The notes under the pieces: model-generated | Databases searched by the model: none | What the model saw: the letters and a program-made list of their open reading frames with translations, nothing else | What the model was told of the DNA's origin: nothing | Shown: positions 7,810 through 14,755 of the stretch, piece by piece | How the letters are laid out: the number at the start of each line of letters is the position of its first letter | Numbering within the stretch: the first letter of the stretch is position 1 | Position numbers and translations under genes: made by a program | Source: CAVHXA01 sp963639765 | GTDB taxonomy: Bacteria > Bacillota > Clostridia > Oscillospirales > Oscillospiraceae | Assembly: GCA_963639765.1 (NCBI GenBank) | Contig: CAVHXA010000043.1 | Coordinates: 1 to 14,755, forward strand | DNA: 14,755 nt | Direction of reading: 5' to 3'

Positions 7810-9332
7810 TGGCAGGAACCATATCCAGAACAAAAAAATTTGCTTATAGTGCCGTTACAACAGCACTATATCAGCTGGTACTTTTTTTGGCAGGCTTTAT
7901 CACTCCTAAGGTTATGCTGACGTTTTATTCGTCAGAAATAAATGGGCTGGTCTCCTCTATTACACAATTTATTACATACTTTAACTTGGTTGAGGCTGGA
8001 CTCTCTGGTGCAGCTGTATATGCGTTGTATAAGCCGCTTGCTCGACAAGATTACGGTGAAATCAGTTCTGTGGTTGTTGCCGCAAAAAAATTTTATCTGC
8101 AGACAGGGTATATTTTTTTAGGGTTAATTACAGTTTTGGCATTCGGATATCCACTTTTAGTAAAGAGTCGAGGCTTAACCAACTTCGAAGTTGCACTGCT
8201 TGTATTTATTCTTGGAGCAAATAGTGTACTGGAGTTTTTTACGCTGGCAAAGTACAGAGCCATTTTAACTGCAGATCAGAAAACCTATATTATCTCTCTC
8301 GCATCCACATTACATGTGATTATTAACACTTGTATCATTTTTGTGCTTGCGAAGTTTCATATAAGTATTGTAATCTTACGTGCGGTGGCGTTAGTATCGA
8401 TTTTTGTGCGTAGTGGGATTTTGATGCTTTACGTGAAACGTAAATACCCGTGGGTTGATTATAGTGCAAAACCCAAAAAGGATGCTCTAAATAAAAGATG
8501 GGATGCTATGTATATGCAGATTTTAGGTGCAATACATACCGGTGCTCCTGTCATTATTTTGACTGTAGTCGTGCGAGACCTTCTTTTAGTCAGCGTATTC
8601 AGCATATATAATATGATTATTACTGGTTTGCACGGTGTTATGAGTATCTTTTCCAGTGGTTTGTCCGCTGGATTTGGAGATTTGATTGCCAGAGGAGAAA
8701 TGGAAACTCTGCGAAAGTCTTATCAACAGTTTGAATTAGGCTACTTGAGCCTGATGACTACAATGTATTCAATTGCGATGGTGACTATTATGCCATTTGT
8801 CAGAATATATACAAGTGGCATTACAGATGCGGAGTACTATGTACCTCTAATCGGATTTCTAATTGTTTTAAATGGATTTGTTTACAATATAAAATCTCCA
8901 CAGGCAATGCTTTTGATTGCTGCAGGGCTGTACAAAGAATCAAAAATTCAGACGACGGTTCAAGGCGGACTAATGGTAGTGCTTGGCTGTATCTTTGGTC
9001 ACTTCTGGGGAATTGAGGGTATTTTGATTGCTTCGATAATTTCCAACCTGTATCGTGACATAGACCTGCTGATTTTTATTCCGAAAATGGTAACGAGTCT
9101 TCCCATAACAAATACCTTGAAAAGATGGGGGGGGATGACTTGTTGCTTTGCAGTTAGTGTTTTTATTATGCAGTTTGTAACGATAGAAATCTCAAATTAT
9201 TTTGAATGGTTTATTTATGCGTGTGTTTCCGGAATAATTGCTGTTGCAGTTATATTTTTTAATGCAATTCTATTTGATAGATGCGCATTTCGTGGGCTTG
9301 TAGGCAGAATTAAGGCGGTGGTAAGAAGGTGA
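7809..9332 (+). CDS. wzx: Wzx-type polysaccharide flippase (MOP superfamily exporter)
   Basis: This 507-residue polytopic membrane protein has roughly 12-14 hydrophobic segments spread evenly along its length, the layout of MOP-superfamily flippases. The N-terminal half opens with a short basic stretch (SRTKKFAYS). It then has the family-like pattern of a first helix, a short loop with FYSSEINGLVSSI, and LVEAGLSGAAVYALYKPLA. The protein should move the completed undecaprenyl-linked repeat unit from the inner to the outer face of the membrane, handing it to the polymerase. The start at 7809 is set by GGAGG 7 bases upstream and by overlap with the pyruvyl transferase stop. It contains an in-frame G8 run (9127-9134) encoding Trp-Gly-Gly-Met. 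It ends in a basic tail (KAVVRR) and overlaps the following GTG start by four bases. Confidence 0.87.
   Translation: MAGTISRTKKFAYSAVTTALYQLVLFLAGFITPKVMLTFYSSEINGLVSSITQFITYFNLVEAGLSGAAVYALYKPLARQDYGEISSVVVAAKKFYLQTGYIFLGLITVLAFGYPLLVKSRGLTNFEVALLVFILGANSVLEFFTLAKYRAILTADQKTYIISLASTLHVIINTCIIFVLAKFHISIVILRAVALVSIFVRSGILMLYVKRKYPWVDYSAKPKKDALNKRWDAMYMQILGAIHTGAPVIILTVVVRDLLLVSVFSIYNMIITGLHGVMSIFSSGLSAGFGDLIARGEMETLRKSYQQFELGYLSLMTTMYSIAMVTIMPFVRIYTSGITDAEYYVPLIGFLIVLNGFVYNIKSPQAMLLIAAGLYKESKIQTTVQGGLMVVLGCIFGHFWGIEGILIASIISNLYRDIDLLIFIPKMVTSLPITNTLKRWGGMTCCFAVSVFIMQFVTIEISNYFEWFIYACVSGIIAVAVIFFNAILFDRCAFRGLVGRIKAVVRR
9127..9134 (+). repeat. In-frame run of eight G in the flippase gene
   Basis: Eight Gs encode part of Arg-Trp-Gly-Gly-Met in the last quarter of the flippase. 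The frame is kept at this length. A one-base slip would alter or remove the final membrane segments. Confidence 0.85.
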
Positions 9333-10462
9333 AACATATCCTTACAGATAACAAGGAATTGTGTTCCGGTTGTGGCGTGTGTAAAAGTGTATGCCCTACC
9401 AATGCAATTATATTCACAGAAGATAGAGAAGGTTTTTCAATCCCTACAGTGGATGAGAGAAAATGCATAAACTGTGGACTCTGCACTAAACACTGCCATT
9501 TGCAATGTAATGAAATATCAGCTAAATTGTTGAATGTTTCCAGGCAATATGCGGTAAAGGCCAAGGATGATGAAACTCGTCAAAAAAGCAGATCGGGGGG
9601 GATGTTTACTGTAATTAGTAATGAAATACTTCATCGGGGAGGTATTGTATACGGCGCAGTGATGCAAGATGTTTCTTTTGTGGTTCATACAAGAGCGGAG
9701 AATATTGATACTCGTGATGCTATGCGTGGTTCCAAGTATGTCCAAAGCGAAACAAAGGATATTTGGAAGATCTTTAAGGAAGATGTCTTGAGAGGGAGAC
9801 CGGTCTTGTTTTCCGGAACACCTTGTCAGGTCGCTGCTGCTTCTCGGCTTATTGAAGGAGAACATGAAAATTTGTTTTTATGCGATTTCCTTTGCCACGG
9901 TGTTCCAAGTCAGAAACTTTGGCGGGATTATCTTTCCTACATGGAAAGAAAGTATCGAAAAAAGATAACTGCATTTGAATTCCGGGATAAACAAGACCAT
10001 ACGTGGGAATCGCATGTCGAAAAGATTAGCTTTGGCAATAAAACAGTATGGAGTAGAAGATATGCCAATATCTTCTCCTCAAACAATTGTTTGAGGAGAT
10101 GTTGTTATCAATGCCCTTATACTAAGATGGACAGAGTTTCAGACTTTACACTGGGAGACTACTGGGGCATAGATAAGGTTGCACCGGATTTTAATGATGG
10201 GAAAGGTATTTCTCTTCTGCTTGTAAGAGGAAAAAAAGGAGAGGCACTGTTTAATTGTGTTAAGGCAGAGATGAATGTTTTGGATACGTCCGCCACACCT
10301 CCTACACATTACAATTTAAAAAGACCGACTGCTATGCCGGATTCATATTCTGCATTCTGGGAAGATTATCATAGGCAAGGATTTGGATATGTGTCGTCAA
10401 AATATGGATTGTATGACTTTTTTAGAAGAATAAAATATAAAATAATCGACAGAATGGATTAG
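9329..10462 (+). CDS. FrhB-like iron-sulfur protein (coenzyme F420 hydrogenase/dehydrogenase beta-subunit family)
   Basis: This 377-residue protein starts with a two-cluster ferredoxin domain: C12-x2-C15-x2-C18-x3-C22-P and C46-x2-C49-x2-C52-x3-C56, so two [4Fe-4S] clusters are expected. It continues with the FrhB/FdhB N- and C-terminal domains, recognisable from RSGGMFTVISNEIL, GTPCQVAA (about 171-178), FLCDFLCHGVPS, RRCCYQCPYTKMDRVSDFTLGDYWG and GISLLLVRG. The extra CC-x2-C group could hold a further metal or cluster. The family contains flavin- and iron-sulfur oxidoreductases. The members found in polysaccharide clusters of bacteria lacking F420 have no established substrate, so the redox reaction is unknown. 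The start is GTG, since no ATG lies between the overlap with the flippase and the first cysteine. A 26-base perfect palindrome falls inside the gene. It precedes the ATP-grasp gene by one base. Confidence 0.9.
   Translation: MKHILTDNKELCSGCGVCKSVCPTNAIIFTEDREGFSIPTVDERKCINCGLCTKHCHLQCNEISAKLLNVSRQYAVKAKDDETRQKSRSGGMFTVISNEILHRGGIVYGAVMQDVSFVVHTRAENIDTRDAMRGSKYVQSETKDIWKIFKEDVLRGRPVLFSGTPCQVAAASRLIEGEHENLFLCDFLCHGVPSQKLWRDYLSYMERKYRKKITAFEFRDKQDHTWESHVEKISFGNKTVWSRRYANIFSSNNCLRRCCYQCPYTKMDRVSDFTLGDYWGIDKVAPDFNDGKGISLLLVRGKKGEALFNCVKAEMNVLDTSATPPTHYNLKRPTAMPDSYSAFWEDYHRQGFGYVSSKYGLYDFFRRIKYKIIDRMD
9595..9601 (+). repeat. In-frame run of seven G in the FrhB-like gene
   Basis: Seven Gs encode part of Ser-Gly-Gly-Met, a segment conserved in this protein family. 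The frame is intact here. The codon choice GGG GGG rather than other glycine codons is what makes the run. Confidence 0.8.
10074..10099. repeat. 26-base perfect palindrome inside the FrhB-like gene
   Basis: The arm TCTCCTCAAACAA (10074-10086) is followed directly by its exact reverse complement (10087-10099), so there is no spacer. The palindrome lies just before the codons for the CC-x2-C motif and encodes a family-like Phe-Ser-Ser-Asn-Asn-Cys-Leu-Arg-Arg stretch. Its purpose, if any, is unknown. Confidence 0.88.
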
Positions 10463-10472
10463 GGTGATTGTA

Positions 10473-11414
10473 ATGTTTGAAAAATTGAAGAAAGAATTTC
10501 CGAATCTGTATGACTTATATGCACACTGTCAACGACAAGGGAAAATTCGACAAATTGAAGCAGTGAAGAAGATGCATCTCAGTAAACAACGGGAAATGCT
10601 GGAGAAACTTTATGAAAAGCGGATTGGGCACAAATTGGATTGGGATAATCTAGAAACGTATACGGAAAAAATGCAGTGGGAGAAGGTTTATGATAAAAAT
10701 CCGTTAAAGGTTGAACTTGCTGATAAATATACAGTACGCGCGTGGGTTGTCGAAAAAATCGGTGAGGATTATCTGATTCCTCTGCTTGGTGTGTATGATT
10801 GTTTTGATGACATTGATTTTTCAAAATTGCCTGATTGCTTTGTGATGAAGACCAATCATGGAAGCGGCACAAACTTTATCGTAAAAGACAGGCAACATTT
10901 TAATATTAAACAAGCGAGACGAATGTTTAATGACTGGATGGCGACCGATTACGGTTATAACACTGGCTTTGAGCTTCATTATTCCAAGATTAAGAGGCGC
11001 ATTATTATAGAAAAATATCTTGAAACACCCGAAAAGCAATTGCAGGATTACAAATTCCTTTGCTTTGATGGTGAGCCTAAGTTCTGTTGGGTTGATATGG
11101 GGCGGTATTCCAACCATACGAGGAATGTATATGACCTTGCATGGAATTTGCAACCGTGGAAACAAGAGCGGTATCCGATTTACGAGGAGCCGATTCCATG
11201 CCCTTTGCATTTTGATAAAATGATTGAAATTGCACGGACTCTATCAAAAGGATTTGCACATGTCAGAGTCGACTTGTATAATGTTAATGGAAAAATTTAC
11301 TTTGGAGAAATGACATTTACAAATGGCAGCGGTCTTGACAGGATTATACCTGAGAAATACGATCGTATGTTAGGAGACCTTTGGCATATTGATACGAAAC
11401 AGCACAAGTCGTAA
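10473..11414 (+). CDS. TupA-like ATP-grasp protein
   Basis: This protein of about 313 residues belongs to the TupA-like ATP-grasp family, named after a Bacillus teichuronopeptide biosynthesis protein. Recognisable pieces are TEKMQWEKVYDKNPLKVELADKY (N-terminal family block), DCFVMKTNHGSGTNFIV (ATP-binding strand and glycine-containing loop), RIIIEKYLE, DYKFLCFDGEPKF, VRVDLYNVNGKIYFGEMTFTNGSG (late metal-binding D and E residues) and the C-terminal DRMLGDLWHI. ATP-grasp enzymes form amide or similar bonds with ATP. In this context it is inferred to attach an amino acid or related group to the polysaccharide, although some databases label the family as glycosyltransferase. ATG 10473 is preferred over GTG 10464, because AGGGTGA (10461-10467) sits 5 bases before the ATG while the GTG has no good site. 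It is the last gene of the polysaccharide run, followed by a 153-base spacer. Confidence 0.85.
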   Translation: MFEKLKKEFPNLYDLYAHCQRQGKIRQIEAVKKMHLSKQREMLEKLYEKRIGHKLDWDNLETYTEKMQWEKVYDKNPLKVELADKYTVRAWVVEKIGEDYLIPLLGVYDCFDDIDFSKLPDCFVMKTNHGSGTNFIVKDRQHFNIKQARRMFNDWMATDYGYNTGFELHYSKIKRRIIIEKYLETPEKQLQDYKFLCFDGEPKFCWVDMGRYSNHTRNVYDLAWNLQPWKQERYPIYEEPIPCPLHFDKMIEIARTLSKGFAHVRVDLYNVNGKIYFGEMTFTNGSGLDRIIPEKYDRMLGDLWHIDTKQHKS

Positions 11415-11430
11415 AATAACAAGATAATGT

Positions 11431-11439
11431 TGATATATT
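11431..11439 (+). promoter_or_regulatory. Candidate extended -10 promoter for the Gabija genes
   Basis: The 153-base spacer 11415-11567 has no gene. TGATATATT (11431-11439) fits an extended -10 element (TG-N-TATATT), which would start transcription near 11446 and give a leader of about 120 bases. The -35 position (around 11411-11416) is poor. No intrinsic terminator for the upstream operon is seen in the spacer, so read-through into the defence genes is also possible. This is a weak, pattern-only call. Confidence 0.3.
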
Positions 11440-11567
11440 CGCGATTGTAACCTGACAAAAGCATTTGAGGACATGTAGTACAGACTTTTCTCAGCTAAGT
11501 TAAAAAAGAAGAATTTTCCACATGCCAATCAAAATAATGCGATACAATAGAAAGGAGTTCCACCTAC

Positions 11568-13465
11568 ATGATTATATCAGAATTAAAACTTTATAATTTC
11601 AGGCGATTCAATTCTGTGGATGGAGCGCCTGGTCTTCATGTCACATTCCATAAGGGATTGAATGCTCTGATTGGTGAAAATGATACAGGCAAGACAGCTG
11701 TGATAGATGCACTGAAGCTGGTGCTTCTCACACAGAGTAATGAATATATCAGACCTTCTGATGAAGATTTTTATCGACCTGTCGATGGCGAGGCCGTGAC
11801 TGAGTTCAAAATTGATTGTACTATATCTGACTTTACACAAAACGAAGCAAAGAATTTTATCGAGTATCTGAATTTCGAAAAGACCGGAGACTGTTTGAAA
11901 TATTTTCTTCAGCTTCATTACAGAGCCTGGCGAGAAGGTCATAGAATATTCCAAGAGCTACGAGTTGGTGATGCAGACGATGGAATCTCTATTGATGGGA
12001 AAGCAAGAGATTTGTTACGTGCTGTGTACTTGAAGCCGTTACGAGANNNNNNNNNNGCTCGAGAATTTCTCAAATCCTTCTGAGCCATCCTGCGATAAAA
12101 AATGTGGAAGATCATGAACTTATTCAAATCTTCCGCGATGCAAATACAAGTATCGAGCAGTATTTTACAGAAGATAAAAACGGAAGGGTAATCCTTGAGA
12201 CTATCAGGGGTAATCTGGAATCATTTAATGACCAGGGACAGGCAAGTGAGGCTGAACTGAAGACATCGGATATTCAGCTGAAAGCAATCTTGGAATCACT
12301 TTCATTAAAAGCTCCAGAAATCAATCCGGGACTTGGAGAAATGAATTTACTGTTCATTGCAGCAGAGCTCCTTCTTCTCAAAGATGATACAGATGGCGGT
12401 ATGAAACTGGCTCTGATTGAGGAGTTAGAAGCACATCTTCATCCGCAGGCACAGCTTAGGTTGATCAGCTATCTTCAGAATGAATACAACGAAAATGATG
12501 TGCAGATAATCATATCCACACACAGTCCGATCCTTGCGTCTAAAATCAATTTAAAGAACTTGATTTTGATGAAAGAGGGAAAAGGGTATGATCTTACAGA
12601 AGGAAAAACCGGTCTTCAGAGAGGCGACTATTTGTTCCTTCAGAGATTTTTAGATGCAACAAAAGCAAATCTGTTTTTTGCCAAGGGCATTATTATGGTG
12701 GAAGGTGATGCAGAAAACATTTTGATTCCTGTCATCGCTGATATTCTTGGTTATCCATTAGAGAAGTACGGTATTTCCATTGTGAATGTTGGAAGTACAG
12801 CATTCTTGCGATATAGTCGGATTATGGTTAGGGAAGGTGAAACAACAATTGGGATTCCTGTCTCTGTTATTACCGATTGCGATGTGAGACCGTATAATGA
12901 GAATAATGGTGCGAAAGTATATGCAGAGAAGCTGGAAGAATCAAAGAAAGCAGAAAATGCAAAGAATCAGAAGTATAGTGTAGATTCTGTGCGTGGATTC
13001 ACATCTCCTCGCTGGACCTTGGAGTACTGCCTCGCTATGAGCTGTTTATCTGGGGATTTTCACAAAGCCGTTCATTACGGGAAGAAGATTTTTAATGCGC
13101 AGGAGTGCATTTCGCTTACAAAGCAGAAAATAGAGGAGGCTGATAGTAAAATGGCTGCTGAATCCGAGCAGTGGGCAGATTTATCTCAAGGAGAACGAGC
13201 TTATAATATTTACAATCTAATGTTGAACGGGAATGGCAAGAGCAGCTTGAAAGCGATTGTCGCACAGTGTTTGGCGCCTGTTCTGAGATGGAGAATTTCG
13301 GATATTCCTGAGGGTGTTACACAGGAGAAGATGTTTGACTTTGAGTTGCTTGGACTGAGAACTAATGCAAACAAGAAGGAAGAACTTAAGAAGGAAATTG
13401 AGAATGATCAGTATATCGGATATATCGTAAACGCTATCAAGTATGCTGCGGGAGAACTAAAGTAG
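11568..13465 (+). CDS. gajA: Gabija protein GajA: OLD-family ATPase with TOPRIM nuclease (contains an assembly gap)
   Basis: The N-terminal ABC-type ATPase opens with ISELKLYNFRRF and a Walker A motif GENDTGKT (residues 36-43). After the gap come a signature-like LGEMNLL, Walker B LALIEELEAHLHP (12407-12445) and the switch STHSP (12515-12529). The C-terminal TOPRIM domain shows VEGDAE (12698-12715) and an acidic DCD (12875-12883), which bind metal for DNA cleavage. Known GajA forms a tetramer and cuts or nicks phage DNA when nucleotide levels fall, acting with GajB. Ten Ns (12047-12056) split the gene. The left part ends in LKPLR in one frame. The right part resumes in another frame, open well upstream of ATG 12104, as SRISQILLSH. 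From memory of the family about ten residues are missing, so a gap of length 2 modulo 3 would give one intact protein of roughly 635-640 residues. The start has AAAGGAG 10 bases upstream. Confidence 0.88.
12047..12056. other. Run of ten N: assembly gap of unknown length
   Basis: Ten undetermined bases interrupt gajA. Ten is a typical placeholder length rather than a measured one, and it leaves the two halves of the gene out of frame with each other. Confidence 0.97.
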
Positions 13466-13479
13466 GAAAGGAGGAGTCT

Positions 13480-14755
13480 ATGCCAGAATGGACTATTACT
13501 GACCAGGAAATAGCGGAAGTAGAAGAACTTCTTCTGCCCAAAGATGCTCATTTTGCGGATGATGCACGGGCTGTTATACGGTGCTGGCATTCTACGGATG
13601 TTGCAGCATACCCAGGAAGTGGTAAAACAACGATTCTCCTTGCTAAACTGAAATTGCTGGCGGACAGAATGCCGCTGGAAAATGGTGCAGGAATCTGCGT
13701 TCTCTCCCACACGAATGTCGCTGTTGATGAGATAAAAAATAGACTTTCTGGTTATGCTGACAGGCTTCTTTCTTATCCAAATTATATCGGTACGATTCAG
13801 TCCTTTGTTGACCGATTTGTGACGATGCCATATCTCCGGAAAATAGCAGGACGAACTGTACAGGGCGTTGATGACTATACCTATGCTCAGCATATGTTTG
13901 CCAGAATGAGAGCGAAAAAGAAATATGCAGCACTTGAATACGTGGTAAAAAGTAACTATGAAACAAGTAATCAGTATACTGATAGGGTAGATCATGCACA
14001 AGCACTATATTTGCGAAATAATGGTGCGTTATGTGTGGGAAGGCAGAGAAGAACTCTTGCAGGTGCAGATAAAACTTCAACAGCCCAATACAGGCAGCTA
14101 ATTATGGATTTGATGCAGGCTGAAGGTATAATGAAATATACAGATGCTTATTCATATGCTGAAGCTGCTGTAATTGGATTGTCTGAAGATTATACAGATT
14201 TGTTTTCTTCTCGTTTTCAATATGTGTTTATTGATGAATATCAGGACTGTAATGAAATGCAACGTCGAGCCATGCAATTACTATTCAATTCAAGTAAATG
14301 TGTGGTTGTAAAGTTTGGTGATGCGGATCAAGCAATTTATAATTCTATGGACAATAATACCACAGACTGGATTCCAGATACGGACTGCCTATCGATTGCA
14401 TCCTCTAATCGCTATGGGCAGGAAATTGCAGATGTTTTGAGCAAATTAAGGCATGGCAAAGAACCAATAGCCTCTTCTGTTGGATGTACAAATATAAAAC
14501 CAGTACTGCTGGTGTTTGACAATGGAAGCATATGTAAGGTAGTAGATGGCTTTATTAATGCTCTTGATGCGCACGGGCTTCATGATACAAATGGGGTATA
14601 CAAGGTAATAGGAGCAGTAAAAAAAGAAGACACTGCAGGTCTTAAAATCGGAAGCTATTGGTCAGAGTTTGATGGAAACAAAAGGGGAAAGAGTGATTTT
14701 AGGGAACCTCTAAAAATCAGTTTCCGCATCAATTTCTGCGATTCAACGGTGGAAA
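13480..14755 (+). CDS. gajB: Gabija protein GajB: UvrD-like helicase (3' end cut by window edge)
   Basis: The frame is open for 425 codons to the end of the window. It shows superfamily 1 helicase motifs in order: Q-region WTITDQE, Walker A AYPGSGKTT (residues 43-51), motif Ia VLSHTNVAVDEI, GTIQSFVDRFV, Walker B FIDEYQD (250-256), motif III FGDADQAIY (279-287) and SNRYGQEIADV with the motif IV-type arginine. Motifs V and VI are not seen and would lie beyond the edge. Known GajB senses DNA ends and works in a complex with GajA. The ATG is 14 bases after the gajA stop, with a strong AAAGGAGG site 5 bases upstream, so the two are one operon. The last ~18 codons (from about 14701, REPLKISFRINF...) do not look like the rest of the family, and the gene may be interrupted there. 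Confidence 0.88.
   Translation, partial: MPEWTITDQEIAEVEELLLPKDAHFADDARAVIRCWHSTDVAAYPGSGKTTILLAKLKLLADRMPLENGAGICVLSHTNVAVDEIKNRLSGYADRLLSYPNYIGTIQSFVDRFVTMPYLRKIAGRTVQGVDDYTYAQHMFARMRAKKKYAALEYVVKSNYETSNQYTDRVDHAQALYLRNNGALCVGRQRRTLAGADKTSTAQYRQLIMDLMQAEGIMKYTDAYSYAEAAVIGLSEDYTDLFSSRFQYVFIDEYQDCNEMQRRAMQLLFNSSKCVVVKFGDADQAIYNSMDNNTTDWIPDTDCLSIASSNRYGQEIADVLSKLRHGKEPIASSVGCTNIKPVLLVFDNGSICKVVDGFINALDAHGLHDTNGVYKVIGAVKKEDTAGLKIGSYWSEFDGNKRGKSDFREPLKISFRINFCDSTVE

Noticed and set aside
8652..8672. Eight-pair hairpin (one G-T pair) in the flippase gene
   Set aside because: The stem is short and imperfect, within coding sequence. This is plausible by chance, unlike the 18-bp and 13-bp perfect repeats elsewhere.
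10464..10466. GTG as start of the TupA-like gene
   Set aside because: It lies within the AGGGTGA ribosome site that is properly spaced for ATG 10473, and lacks a good site of its own.
11543..11548. TACAAT as a -10 box for gajA
   Set aside because: It would start the transcript inside the AAAGGAG ribosome site, and no -35 box sits at a proper distance.
12104..12106. ATG at 12104 as the start of a separate second OLD-type gene
   Set aside because: The same frame is open back to the N-run with family-like sequence (SRISQILLSH), so this is the interior of gajA.
13408..14001. Minus-strand open frame of 197 codons
   Set aside because: It is fully opposite the N-terminal helicase motifs of gajB (Walker A, motif Ia). 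No ribosome site or domain was seen.

Overview
The window looks like one contig from a low- to mid-GC Gram-positive anaerobe, most likely a gut member of the Clostridia (Lachnospiraceae-like). This is inferred from the AGGAGG-type ribosome binding sites, the tightly packed same-strand operon and the protein families. It has not been confirmed by any search. Every supported gene is on the + strand. No tRNA, rRNA, CRISPR array or transposase gene is visible.

Region 1 (about 1-11414) is the distal part of a surface polysaccharide (capsule or exopolysaccharide) locus. It begins inside a family 2 glycosyltransferase. Next comes a hexapeptide-repeat O-acetyltransferase whose frame is broken at a run of ten G, then a second glycosyltransferase. 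A 764-residue fusion of a beta-propeller and a glycosyltransferase follows, then a further glycosyltransferase, a Wzy-type polymerase, a polysaccharide pyruvyl transferase, a Wzx-type flippase, an iron-sulfur FrhB-like protein and a TupA-like ATP-grasp protein. From the polymerase to the FrhB-like gene the genes abut or overlap, so they are probably translationally coupled. Together they would build a repeat unit on a lipid carrier, decorate it with acetyl and pyruvyl groups and possibly an ATP-grasp-ligated group, flip it and polymerise it. The initiating phosphoglycosyltransferase, chain-length regulators and sugar-nucleotide genes are not in the window and would lie upstream.

Region 2 (11415-11567) is a 153-base non-coding spacer with a candidate extended -10 promoter and no obvious terminator.

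Region 3 (11568-14755) is a two-gene Gabija anti-phage system. GajA is an OLD-family ATPase with a TOPRIM nuclease and is interrupted by a 10-N assembly gap. GajB is a UvrD-like helicase that runs off the right edge. The frame change across the Ns is best explained by an arbitrary gap length rather than a mutation.

Points that ordinary annotation would miss: unusually long G-runs in several genes of the polysaccharide locus, one of them out of frame; a hairpin that buries the ribosome binding site of the propeller-glycosyltransferase gene; two long perfect inverted repeats inside coding sequence; and a possible foreign junction at the last ~55 bases of gajB. The only recognisable defence system, Gabija, is already described. 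I did not find convincing evidence of a wholly new system.
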